Shown: piece by piece, positions 19,033 to 26,232 of the stretch
Numbering within the stretch: the first letter of the stretch is position 1
Layout: each line of letters opens with the position of its first letter
Assembly: GCA_036939975.1 (NCBI GenBank)
Contig: JALLPB010000250.1
Span: forward strand, 1-26,232
Length of the DNA: 26,232 bases
Reading direction: 5' to 3'
Origin: Cyclostephanos tholiformis
Taxonomy: Eukaryota > Bacillariophyta > Thalassiosirophyceae > Thalassiosirales > Thalassiosiraceae
The notes under the pieces: model-generated
Database searches by the model: none
Told to the model about the DNA's origin: nothing
What the model saw: the letters and a program-made list of their open reading frames with translations, nothing else
Made by a program: the position numbers and the translations under genes

Positions 19033-19822
19033 TGTGTAGACGCGTTGTTGTGGGCTGGAATTTGATGCGGAAATGGGATCAATTTCGAATGCGCCCCATC
19101 TCCGACCGGCAGATAATATTCGGTGATCGACGGGGGATTTATGGGGGTGTCCCGTGATTGGGTGCTCCAGGGGCATTAAAACCGTAACGACAGGAACTCA
19201 TCTCAATCCCCACGCAAAATACATCCGCCACGGCTGTTTTTGACGGATTCATTATCGTACTATCAATTTATTCGCCTGTGTTACGATAAAATTATTATCA
19301 CGCAACCATGTGAACGAACAAGTAGCCTCAACCGCCCTCCTCTGTACTTTTCCGGCCGGTGACCATACATATGTTAGCTCAGTGTTCTATTGCCACGTCT
19401 TAAGAGACGGATGCTGGGCGCCCGCTCGCCCATCAGCAGCACAGAATTCCAAGAGATTATCTTAGGTTTCATATTATTTTATTCCTGAGCTAGTACGCGA
19501 GCGATTAACACAACAATCACATCCAACTGCGCAAATGCTCGGGAACTACTTCGGCGCGCAGCTGGGTCGGCTCCCGACAGCTCTCACGCTAGAGTTTGAG
19601 CTAATCGCACGCTCGCAAGTGTCTGTGAATGACGGCAACATTGCCCCAGTGTTTTGAGTGGTGTCTGGCTGTCTGCGCGATACAATTACAGTGGTGTCAG
19701 AGAGAGCGAGACAGAGACAGATAGAGGAGGAGGCGATGGTAGGTCATGACCTACCATTGAGACGATGAGGGCAAGAAACCCGGGCGCACAAGTCAGCTAT
19801 GCCAAGCCGAGAAAACATGGTC
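19033..19822. other. Intergenic region with a 22-bp palindrome
   Basis: 790 bp between the thylakoid-protein stop and the methyltransferase stop (convergent). 19033-19370 resembles the surrounding diatom DNA. From about 19380 the composition shifts toward that of the methyltransferase gene. A purine-rich GA stretch occupies 19700-19733. No RNA gene or convincing reading frame was found. Confidence 0.5.
19736..19757. repeat. Perfect 22-bp palindrome
   Basis: ATGGTAGGTCA is immediately followed by its own complement, with no spacer. It lies 66 bp downstream of the methyltransferase stop on the minus strand. It could be a protein-binding site or a 3'-end hairpin. There is no evidence for either beyond symmetry. 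Confidence 0.8.
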
Positions 19823-20671
19823 TCACAGCTTTGTGGCCACCATCAGCAGCGCGTGTGCGTCTTTCTCCCGAATAATGTCTTTGTAGAAAACGTCCGTTGC
19901 CATGCTCTCCACGCGCCAGCCAGCACGGCTCCATTGCTCGCGGGCCTGATCTGCGTTGATGCGGCGCGGTCCACGCCAAGGGTCCGGATTCTGGTCGCTG
20001 AAGACGCACATGACGACAGTCCCTCCAGTTTTTACGTAGGGCGTCACCGCAGCCAGGTATCGTGCCTGCGTCGCGTCGTCGCCGATGCAGTGAAACACGG
20101 CACTGTCAAGCAGAGTGTCGAAGCGCTGTTCGCCAAGCAGAGGCGCCAAGGCGAAAACATCGCCCACCAAGAAGCTCACAGGTGCCTTGGGGGGCTGCGA
20201 AGCACTCGCAAGTCGCTTGCGCGCCTCGGCCACGGCCTCCGGTGATACGTCCACTGCGGTGACAGACGTCACACCAGGCAGCGAGCCCACCCAGATTGCG
20301 TTGTCGCCAAGACCTGCGCCCATGTCCAACACGGCACCGCGCAGGTGCTGCGAGACAGTGGCCAGCGCTGGCTGCGGCGCCTTGATGTCCCAGGGCACGG
20401 GGGTTCCGGTGGCGAGGGCGTTTACGTAGACGACGTCGCGGAAGAAGTCTTGCGCAGGCGCGGTGCCGTTGGCGTTCACAGGCACGGACATGCTGGCGGA
20501 GGAAATGGCGCAAACGCTGGTTGACAGAGAGCGAAGTGCAGGGCGAAGAAGGACGGGGTGCTGCCACAGCAGGCGCGAGACAAGCGAGCGCGAAGTAGCG
20601 GGGATTGGACCTCGGCGAGTGTGCAGGAGCTTACAAATGCTGCTGACAAAGCTCGTCCTACAGAGATACAT
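19823..20671 (-). CDS. SAM-dependent methyltransferase (class I)
   Basis: The open frame extends up to 20764, but that puts its first codons in the Harbinger terminal repeat. The ATG at 20671 (MYLCRTSFVSSICKLLHTRR) gives 282 aa with an Arg/Ser-rich possible mitochondrial leader, and MSVPVNANG further in is another possible start. Core motifs are AVLDMGAGLGDNAIWVGSLP (motif I, SAM-binding Gly loop), VTAVDVSPEAVAEARKRL (acidic residue for the SAM ribose), VSFLVGDVF, and FDTLLDSAVFHCI, with TPYVKTGGTVVMCVFSD later. PVPWDIKAPQPALATV before motif I resembles small-molecule methyltransferases of the thiol/halide group. The substrate is unknown. Codons end in G/C and favour GCG, CTG and CAG, unlike the CGA/TCG-rich neighbours, and there is no intron. 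This may reflect transfer from another lineage. Confidence 0.85.
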   Translation of the reverse strand: MYLCRTSFVSSICKLLHTRRGPIPATSRSLVSRLLWQHPVLLRPALRSLSTSVCAISSASMSVPVNANGTAPAQDFFRDVVYVNALATGTPVPWDIKAPQPALATVSQHLRGAVLDMGAGLGDNAIWVGSLPGVTSVTAVDVSPEAVAEARKRLASASQPPKAPVSFLVGDVFALAPLLGEQRFDTLLDSAVFHCIGDDATQARYLAAVTPYVKTGGTVVMCVFSDQNPDPWRGPRRINADQAREQWSRAGWRVESMATDVFYKDIIREKDAHALLMVATKL

Positions 20672-20735
20672 AGACGATGTGTCACGCCAAAAAAAAATGT
20701 TAAAAAGCCTATCGCCGCATCCATTCATGGACTGA

Positions 20736-20759
20736 GGCCCATCTTGTTGCAAAATTCGA
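20736..20759 (+). repeat. Left terminal inverted repeat, Harbinger element
   Basis: Matches the complement of 22198-22221 except at positions 6 and 8. It is followed within 14 bp by the first GGTCGATATTT motif. Confidence 0.9.
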
Positions 20760-20817
20760 GGCAATATTATTTGGTCGATATTTCAGATGGCGGGATCGCC
20801 CAAATATCACACGACTT

Positions 20818-20899
20818 AATATCGACCAAATATCGACCAAAACCACCCTAGGCGGGACTGATTTTTCAGGGGGGTTTTGGTCGATATTTGGTCGATATT
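20818..20899. repeat. 27-bp perfect inverted repeat forming a large hairpin
   Basis: Arms at 20818-20844 and 20873-20899 pair perfectly over 27 bp, with a 28-base loop. Each arm holds two adjacent copies of the GGTCGATATTT unit. Confidence 0.9.
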
Positions 20900-21175
20900 T
20901 TAGAGGCGATATTTTATTCCCTGTGACGCTGCAGTTCGTGCGTGCAAAATAAATAATACTCCACATCGTCCACTGCCATCAACCAATGCTAGGGGGGCGC
21001 CAAAGCTTCAACCCCACCAGCAGCCCTGTCCATCGGCGCCGCTCCCCCATCTCAGTGAGAGAAGAGGCGGCCGCCGGCCAAGACGAGGCCATAATAAGAA
21101 ATCTCTGATCAGCCGCCGCCGTCAACTTCATCCATCTCCTCCCAAACCAACGCTAGGGGGTGCCGAGACTTCATC

Positions 21176-22045
21176 ATGGGTGCGATTGATCAAAAGAAAA
21201 TACTGCTCTGTGTGACCCTCTTGGATGATCAGTATTCACGTAATTTATGCCACGATGATAAAACTCTGTGCAGAATCCTCCTTCCTTACTTCAGATATCG
21301 CAAGTACTCAAGAATTAGGAGAGAGGCCTCGCATAAAAGAATGTGGCGTCTAAGGCAAGGCTTCTCATGGTTCTCCAATAATCTTAGCAGTCGCCAGTTT
21401 CGTAGATATTTCAGGATGTCACATGAATGCTTTGACTTATTGTGCGATAGGATTAAGGCTAATGTTGGTGAGCATGTATTCAAAAGCGAATCATATCTTC
21501 ATGACTTGTATAGGGGTAGGCTTGTGCCACACCCGGATGATGCTAAGTATGTGCATCGTTTGATGAATCTTGCTTTAGCTGCAAGAGCAATGCACGGGGA
21601 TTTCATTTCCGGTGAAGTGAAGGTTGCATTAACTCTGCGTCTACTGGCCGGTGGATCATATTTGGATCTTGCTTTGGTTTTTGAAACCAATCCTTCGTAT
21701 GCCATCTTTATTTTCCATGAGGTCATCCGAGATTGGATACTTGATGACAGGCTCATAGAAATCAATGGCATGAAATACTGTCAGGATTTAGATAGGATGA
21801 ATGAAGTTGCACGTCAATTTGCTCGGGATTCCGGTGGTGTGATTGGTGGGTGTATTGGTGCCATTGACGGCTGGATTGTTAAGATAAAGAGACCATCAAA
21901 GAGAGACAATGTGATGGATCCAAAATCTTTTTACAGTCGCAAGGGTTTCTTTGGCATCAGTGTACAAGCTATGGTGCATAGTGGTGAATTAGAGGTTAAC
22001 CAAGATGAAAACTTTAATTTATCAATTATTCATTTTTATGGTTAG
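21176..22045 (+). pseudogene. Truncated PIF/Harbinger transposase (DDE_Tnp_4)
   Basis: 289 aa. The N-terminal part (SSRQFRRYFRMSHECFDLLC, then ALTLRLLAGGSYLDLALVFE) is the usual helix-rich region of Harbinger nucleases. The catalytic domain starts normally with GGCIGAIDGWIVKIKRP (first catalytic Asp in AIDG) and FYSRKGFFGISVQAMV. After that the family pattern is lost (HSGELEVNQDEN) and the frame stops. The second Asp and the Glu of the DDE triad are missing, so the nuclease is inactive. The missing part was probably deleted together with the rest of the element's 3' half. It uses AT-rich codons, unlike the flanking genes. Confidence 0.85.
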
Positions 22046-22122
22046 TGCCTCTCTTCGGCCCTCTCCCTGGTGCTTCTGTAGACAAAAACGAGCTCTTGTT
22101 GCAAATACAACAGATGGCGATA

Positions 22123-22168
22123 TATTTGGTCGATATTTGGGTGACGGACAGAAAATATCGACCAAATA
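22123..22168. repeat. 16-bp perfect inverted repeat near the right end
   Basis: Arms at 22123-22138 and 22153-22168 pair perfectly with a 14-base loop. Each carries one GGTCGATATTT unit, mirroring the hairpin at the left end. Confidence 0.9.
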
Positions 22169-22197
22169 ACAAATAATATTGCCATCCAAATATCGCG

Positions 22198-22221
22198 TCG
22201 AATTTTGCAACAAAACGGGCC
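22198..22221 (-). repeat. Right terminal inverted repeat, Harbinger element
   Basis: Complement of the left terminal repeat with two mismatches. It ends 80 bp before the Elongin C start codon. Confidence 0.9.
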
Positions 22222-22301
22222 TAAATAACACATTTTGACCTGTCTGGCGGGAGGGGGCTGGGATGGGTTGAAAAACCCTAACCCAACAGCCCACTATCGT
22301 C

Positions 22302-22777
22302 ATGGAAGACGACAAGGACGAATCGCCCTACATCAAGCTAATCTCCGCCGAGGGTAACGAAATCTTCCTCTCCCGTCGCATAGCATCGCAGGTCGAGACA
22401 TTGCGCGTCATGCTCGAGGGTAATTTTCGCGAATCCGAGGAGGGGGTCATACGCTTTCCTGACATAAGCGCATCGGCCTTGGAGAAGGTGGTCAAATATT
22501 TGCATTACCGGGATCGTTACTCGAATAGTTCGTCGAGGATACCCGAATTCGTCATCGATCCCGAGGAGGTGCGTCATTTGTCGTCGCTCGCCGAGGTTGT
22601 TTCATATTCTTATACATTATTTTGGCATTCTTTTGTAAGAATTCGCATTGGCATTCATATATTGAATTTGCTCGACTCACGCCGACTCTACTTACGTCCT
22701 CATAAATAAATACATTCGGATATGATCTCCTCCAGTCTTTAGAATTATTGGTTGCCGCTAGCTACTTGAACTGTTAG
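22302..22777 (+). CDS. Elongin C
   Basis: Elongin C is the BTB/POZ-fold adaptor that links SOCS-box or F-box-like receptors (and Elongin A) to cullin ubiquitin ligases. Exon 1 is 22302-22568 and exon 2 is 22736-22777, for 102 aa. The intron (22569-22735, GTGCGT to CTCCAG, phase 0) joins IPEFVIDPEE to SLELLVAASYLNC. Diagnostic blocks are YIKLISAEGNEIFLSRRIA, TLRVMLEGNF, FPDISASALEKVVKYLHYRD, YSNSSSRIPEF, and the C-terminal LELLVAASYLNC helix. Length and pattern match the family over its whole extent. Without the short second exon the protein would lack its last helix and read into intron sequence. The start is only 80 bp from the Harbinger right end, so part of its promoter may be transposon-derived. 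Confidence 0.95.
22569..22735 (+). other. Intron of the Elongin C gene
   Basis: 167 bp, donor GTGCGT after GAGGAG, acceptor CTCCAG, phase 0. It is AT-rich, unlike the exons. Splicing restores the conserved C-terminal helix. Confidence 0.9.
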
Positions 22778-23048
22778 GCGGGAGGGAGGGGGGGGGGTGC
22801 ATTGTTTTGCACCAATTGCACGTGACTCCCGCTTGCCGTCTTTCGCGTGAGGTGCCGGTGTGTTCTCTCTTCTCATAACGCACGAGGCGCTTTCGTGGGT
22901 TAATTGCGCCATGTGGGACGATAATTCTTGGCGACAATCTATCGTTAGTAGTAGGAATTCTAGGCAAATAAACTAAATAGGTCATTTTCTTTGTGAGAAC
23001 CAGCCCGCGTGGTATTATTGGAGTTAGAAAAAAGGCGTCGTCATCATG

Positions 23049-25702
23049 CTATGTTCGATCATCGGTTAGCATGTAAGCGGCACCCTCTCGGAGGAATTTC
23101 CACCTCAGGAAGGATCTTTCCCTCCCCTGACCGTCCGTGGGGTGAAACGTCGACTCGCAGACGTAAACGTTGCCGTCGTTCTCCAGATACCTCTTGCTCT
23201 CGAATGACCCGCCTCCGTACTTCTTGACCCCCCTCGTCCAGCTAACGTGTACCGTGCCCATATCCTGCCACCAAGATTCGGCCACCACCTTCTCGGAGTC
23301 GGCGGTGAGGATGGGCACCATCACGGGCTCGTAATCGCACGAGTCGCAATCGGAACCGGACGACACCAGCGTCCTCTCCCATATCCCGTTCGCGTTCACC
23401 CCCCGAATATATAGGCTCCGGCCCGCGTCGGACTGTCTCGTTTCCTCGCGCGTGTTCCCGATGAGGACCACGGCCGCACCGCGCACGATGAGCGGCTGAC
23501 CGAGCGATCGTAGGAATTCGTCGTACTCGACCTTGAATTTGTCCGTAACTATGAGCTTCCACTTACCTGACAGATCGACGCCGGGGGAGGCGATGGCCCA
23601 TCGATCCCCGACGGGTGCGATCCATCCCCCCTTCTCGCGCTCCGTCATCGCTTCCCCTTCGACGACGGTCGAATCATCGTTCAAAGGCGACACAATCTCC
23701 ACCGAGGGCGATGATATTGATGTAGCGTCCGTCTTGTCTACGATAGTCACGCTCGGTTCCGTCAACGACTTCGATTCCTTCTTTTGATCCTTCTCGTCCT
23801 TCGTCAGTACGTCGAAAATATTCGGGAAATCGACCGCGGCATCCCCATACTTAATGACAATCAGGACGGTACGTAGAGATCATGATGGCGTTGGAAAGAG
23901 AGGAGAATATTAGACGACGAGGGGAACGATACAATCGAACGAGAGAGAATGGTGAAATTCACGTCAAAAAAACCTACAATCGCTCCCTCCCTCAGAAACC
24001 TCCAAGTTACGGACGCCTTCTGCCTCGCCTGTCCCTGCCCTCCACCTCCCTCCGTCCCCACCTCGTCCTTCGGATGGAACGTGCTCTCGCAGACGAGTAT
24101 ATTCCCCCCGTCGGTCAGGTACCGTCGATTCTCGAAGTCGCCGCCACCGTACTTCCGACCTCCCACCACCCAGGAGTGATGGACAAGACCATCGTCCTCC
24201 CACCAAGACGCCACCTCGACGTTCTCGCCGTCGGCGGTAGTCATCGGCTTGAGCTCGTGCCCCTGAACGACGTGATCCCTCCCGTACACGCCGCCATCGT
24301 CAATGCCGTCGTCCGCCGTGTCCGACCACTCGGACGCCTCCAACGTCCGTTCCCACGATCCGCGGACGTTCGTGCCCCTGATGAATAGCCTCCGACCGTC
24401 CATGCTCTGCATGGTCTCCTCCCTCGTGCTGCCGATGACGCTTCGGGCCACGGTGCGCACGATGACCGGCTGTCCGAGCTGGCGGAGGTAATTGTCGTAA
24501 TGCGACGCGAAGTCGTCGTCGACGATCAGCGTCCAATTTCCCGTCAGGTCCACCGCGGCGGTGGTAGCCGCGCGACGGCGACCGATGATGCCGCGATCGG
24601 CATCGGACGTTGACGTCCTCGTCGCGCGGAGGACGGGGGGAGGAGGGGGGGGGGGGGTCGTCGTCGGCTCGTCGTCCCAGGTCGGCTCGTCGACCACTAG
24701 CGCCGTCGCATCCGCGATGGTCCGTGCCCATTCCCTTGCGCCCCCAATCGCCGCGTCCCCCACCGCCGCTACCGCTTCCGCCACCGCCGCCGCTTCCGCT
24801 GCTACTAATCCTCCTACTCCCCCTCCCTCCCCTGCTCCCCCTGCTCCCCCTGCTCCTTCCGCTCCTCCTTCTGCGGTCGTCGCATCGTCGTACGCCTCGG
24901 TCGACGCGGCCGCTTCCGTCGTCTCGACCTTCCCCTCCTCGGCATTGGTATCCACGGTCGTCGTCGGGGTCGGGGTGGTGGTGGTGGTGGTCCTGCTCGC
25001 GCCGTCGCCACCATTCCTGACGGGCAATATCGATTTCAAAAGTCGGAACGGCCAAAGGAGGACGGCCTATGACAATATAATGTGCGCGATCGAGGTCGGA
25101 GGGATGGGGGGACGAGGGATCATTTAGCGCGAGAGGTAGATGGGGCCAGGGGGGGGACGTCGGTTTCTATCGAGGAAAAGAATACATAGCGGCGAACTCA
25201 CCCACAGTCGAGACATCGCCTTGCGAAGCGATAGCCAGAGTCCGACGACGACACGTCTCACAACAGTCGACGTCTTCCGACTCGATTCGTCGTCGTCGTC
25301 GTCGTTGTCGTCGTCCTCCATCGTCGACGTCGTCATCCCCCGCATCGTCGTCGCGGGCGAACTCCCGCCGCATCCGGTCGTCGTTCGCACGCGATTGCGC
25401 AACGTCGGCGCGTGGGTCGACGTCGATCGTCGTGCGGCGGAACGCGCCGTGAAAACGAGGGGCGACGACGACGAGAACGACGATAACGACGACGAAAGTG
25501 ACGACGAAAATGTTGACGATGGCCGTGCCATCGACGACGACGGGGGAGGAGGAGGGACCGTCCGAAACGCACGACACGGGGACGTATTCGTCATCGTCGC
25601 GATGAGGAGGCACAACGACATCAGTGCCGCTATCGTCGTCGATGACGACGACGATTCGCATAGCCGTCGCGATGACGACGACCACGACGACGACCACTTC
25701 AT
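23049..25702 (-). CDS. Plastid-targeted protein with two tandem lipocalin/FABP-like domains
   Basis: Exons are 25702-25202, 25066-23978 and 23849-23049, with introns 25067-25201 (GTGAGT to CATAG) and 23850-23977 (GTAGGT to TTAAG), all phase 0, giving 796 aa. The start at 25702 is chosen because MKWSSSWSSSSRRL leads into a hydrophobic signal (TIAALMSLCLLIATM) ending CRAF-RTV, a plastid-entry motif. Residues 30-330 are mostly low complexity (Ser, Thr, Ala, Gly, Pro). Two related domains follow. Domain A begins DLTGNWTLIVDDDF at about 339 and runs to FLREGAI at 530. Domain B begins DLSGKWKLIVTDKF at about 621 and runs to the end. Shared signatures are LRxLGQPxIVR, GxTREETxQS, GxWERTL, SWWxDxGxVHxSW, KYGGGxFExxRYL and VCESTFHP. 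The pattern suggests a small beta-barrel of the calycin type that binds a lipid or pigment. The ligand is unknown. Confidence 0.85.
23850..23977 (-). other. Intron 2 of the tandem lipocalin-like gene
   Basis: 128 bp on the minus strand, donor GTAGGT, acceptor TTAAG, phase 0. It separates the two domains, so each lies in its own exon. Confidence 0.75.
25067..25201 (-). other. Intron 1 of the tandem lipocalin-like gene
   Basis: 135 bp on the minus strand, donor GTGAGT, acceptor CATAG, phase 0. It joins KAMSRLW to AVLLWPFRLL. Confidence 0.75.
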
Positions 25703-25737
25703 CGTATACTGTCGCGGATAATGTGTGCGCCCCCCTG

Positions 25738-25755
25738 CTCTCTCTCTCTCTCTCT
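25738..25755. repeat. (CT)9 microsatellite in the upstream leader
   Basis: Nine CT units 36 bp upstream of the minus-strand start at 25702, hence GA-repeat on the coding strand. A second CT-rich patch is at 25799-25815. Confidence 0.9.
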
Positions 25756-25995
25756 TCAACTCGTCGCCTATCGGGAGGAGAATATATTATATTCCTTTTC
25801 CCTCTATCTCTCTCTTGAGAGATCGCCACGGCGACGACTGGATGTTAGCTCCGTCTCTCTATTTGCCGAGGAGAAGAAGAAGATAAGAAACCAAAGTCGA
25901 GGCATTTTTTTAGATCGGATTCGGTGGCGTCATCGTTTTGCGAGTGCCAAGTGGAGGAGCGAGGTATATTATTTAAGGTAAGGAGGATTTTCTGC
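25756..25995. promoter_or_regulatory. Upstream region of the tandem lipocalin-like gene
   Basis: 240 bp of non-coding DNA. It has an AT-rich patch at about 25780-25795 and CT/GA-rich segments. No specific promoter motif can be supported. Confidence 0.35.
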
Positions 25996-26232
25996 TTACT
26001 CCACAGGAAATGACTGATGACAGTCGCATGGAAAATAGAAGAATTCCTCTATGTTAAACGTACTACCGTCGGGACCGGGGGATAAGAAACAGCCAATGTG
26101 CAAGGATGTGACAGCTAAATCCATTGGAAGCTGTTTTCCCCATATCGTACTTTTTTTTTCGAGGTGTGCCAAGTCAGCGTAGGAATTGAAATAGGGGACC
26201 CTCTATTTTTTGGCGTGGATAAAAATTGGCAC
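25996..26232 (-). CDS. Partial open frame of unknown function, runs off the window
   Basis: On the minus strand a frame stays open from the window edge to a stop at 25996-25998, 78 codons without an ATG-initiated start in view that must be used. The translation includes KSTIWGKQLPMDLAVTSLHI and then GCFLSPGPDGSTFNIEEFFY and CDCHQSFPVE. It looks more protein-like than the other frames here, but I recognise no domain. It could be the last exon of a gene to the right or a chance frame. Confidence 0.25.

Larger units (their letters stand above)
20736..22221 (+). mobile_element. PIF/Harbinger-type transposon, defective copy
   Basis: Terminal inverted repeats of 24 bp lie at 20736-20759 and 22198-22221. 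They match at 22 of 24 positions (GGCCC at the tips, TTGTTGCAAAATTCGA inside). Such GC-tipped ends and a Harbinger transposase place it in PIF/Harbinger. The flanking trinucleotides are TGA on the left and TAA on the right, which differ at one base from an exact 3-bp duplication. The 1.49-kb length is short, the second (Myb-like) gene of the superfamily is absent and the transposase is cut short, so it cannot move on its own. Confidence 0.85.

Noticed and set aside
19380..19660. tRNA or other structured RNA in the GC-rich intergenic stretch
   Set aside because: Short complementary words are present, but I could not build a cloverleaf or find internal promoter boxes in the right positions.
20672..20764. 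Extended N-terminus of the methyltransferase up to 20764
   Set aside because: The first codons would lie inside the Harbinger terminal repeat. The ATG at 20671 gives a more natural leader.
22569..22709. Elongin C continuing without an intron to 22709
   Set aside because: After VIDPEE the translation loses all similarity, whereas GT-AG splicing to 22736 restores the conserved SLELLVAASYLNC end.
24300..25127. Long overlapping frames on both strands rich in Gly, Arg, Pro or Ala
   Set aside because: They arise from the GC-rich low-complexity linker of the tandem lipocalin-like gene. Only the frame that connects in phase to the domains is kept.

Overview
The window looks like nuclear DNA of a photosynthetic stramenopile, most likely a diatom. 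Three lines of evidence support this. Several genes carry short GT-AG introns (68-196 bp). Several predicted proteins begin with a signal peptide followed by a plastid-entry motif of the ASAFAP type (SASAF-VPTP, RVSAF-TSY, CRAF-RTV). One of these also has a second, twin-arginine thylakoid signal. There is no bacterial operon structure, and I saw no rRNA, tRNA or CRISPR array. Species cannot be read from the sequence.

Layout from left to right. 1-2760: the 3' part of a decayed hAT transposon, with a transposase broken into four frame segments and a candidate right end. 3145-5360 (-): a membrane-anchored, glycosyltransferase-like diatom-family gene with one clear intron and several frame breaks, one of them in a 14-C run. 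5568-8931: a piggyBac-like element holding an intact 931-aa transposase (-) with a SAP domain and a C-terminal zinc-binding region, flanked by 20-bp exact inverted repeats. 9108-12675 (+): a pentatricopeptide-repeat (PPR) protein with one intron and a one-base frame break in a 12-G run. 12982-14489 (-): 3-phosphoglycerate dehydrogenase with an ACT domain. 14854-16224 (+): a membrane-anchored protein carrying only the C-terminal HNH-like domain of EXD2. 16633-17331 (-) and 17904-19032 (+): two divergently transcribed plastid-targeted proteins, the second a PsbQ/Psb31-like thylakoid-lumen candidate; an 11-bp tandem repeat ending in an undetermined base lies between them. 19823-20671 (-): a SAM-dependent methyltransferase of unusual composition. 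20736-22221: a defective PIF/Harbinger element with seven copies of an 11-bp subterminal motif arranged as hairpins. 22302-22777 (+): Elongin C, starting 80 bp after that element. 23049-25702 (-): a plastid-targeted protein with two tandem lipocalin/FABP-like domains. 25996-26232 (-): an open frame running off the window edge.

The genes form no pathway. The theme is a compact gene-rich region invaded by three different DNA transposons (hAT, piggyBac, PIF/Harbinger), two of which sit directly upstream of housekeeping genes. Long G/C homopolymers recur inside coding sequence. Two of them coincide with frame breaks, so sequencing error must be excluded before the affected genes are called broken. 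The most novel-looking items are the stand-alone EXD2 C-terminal domain with its own membrane anchor, the SAP-piggyBac transposase with a palindromic block at each end, and the subterminal repeat code of the Harbinger element.
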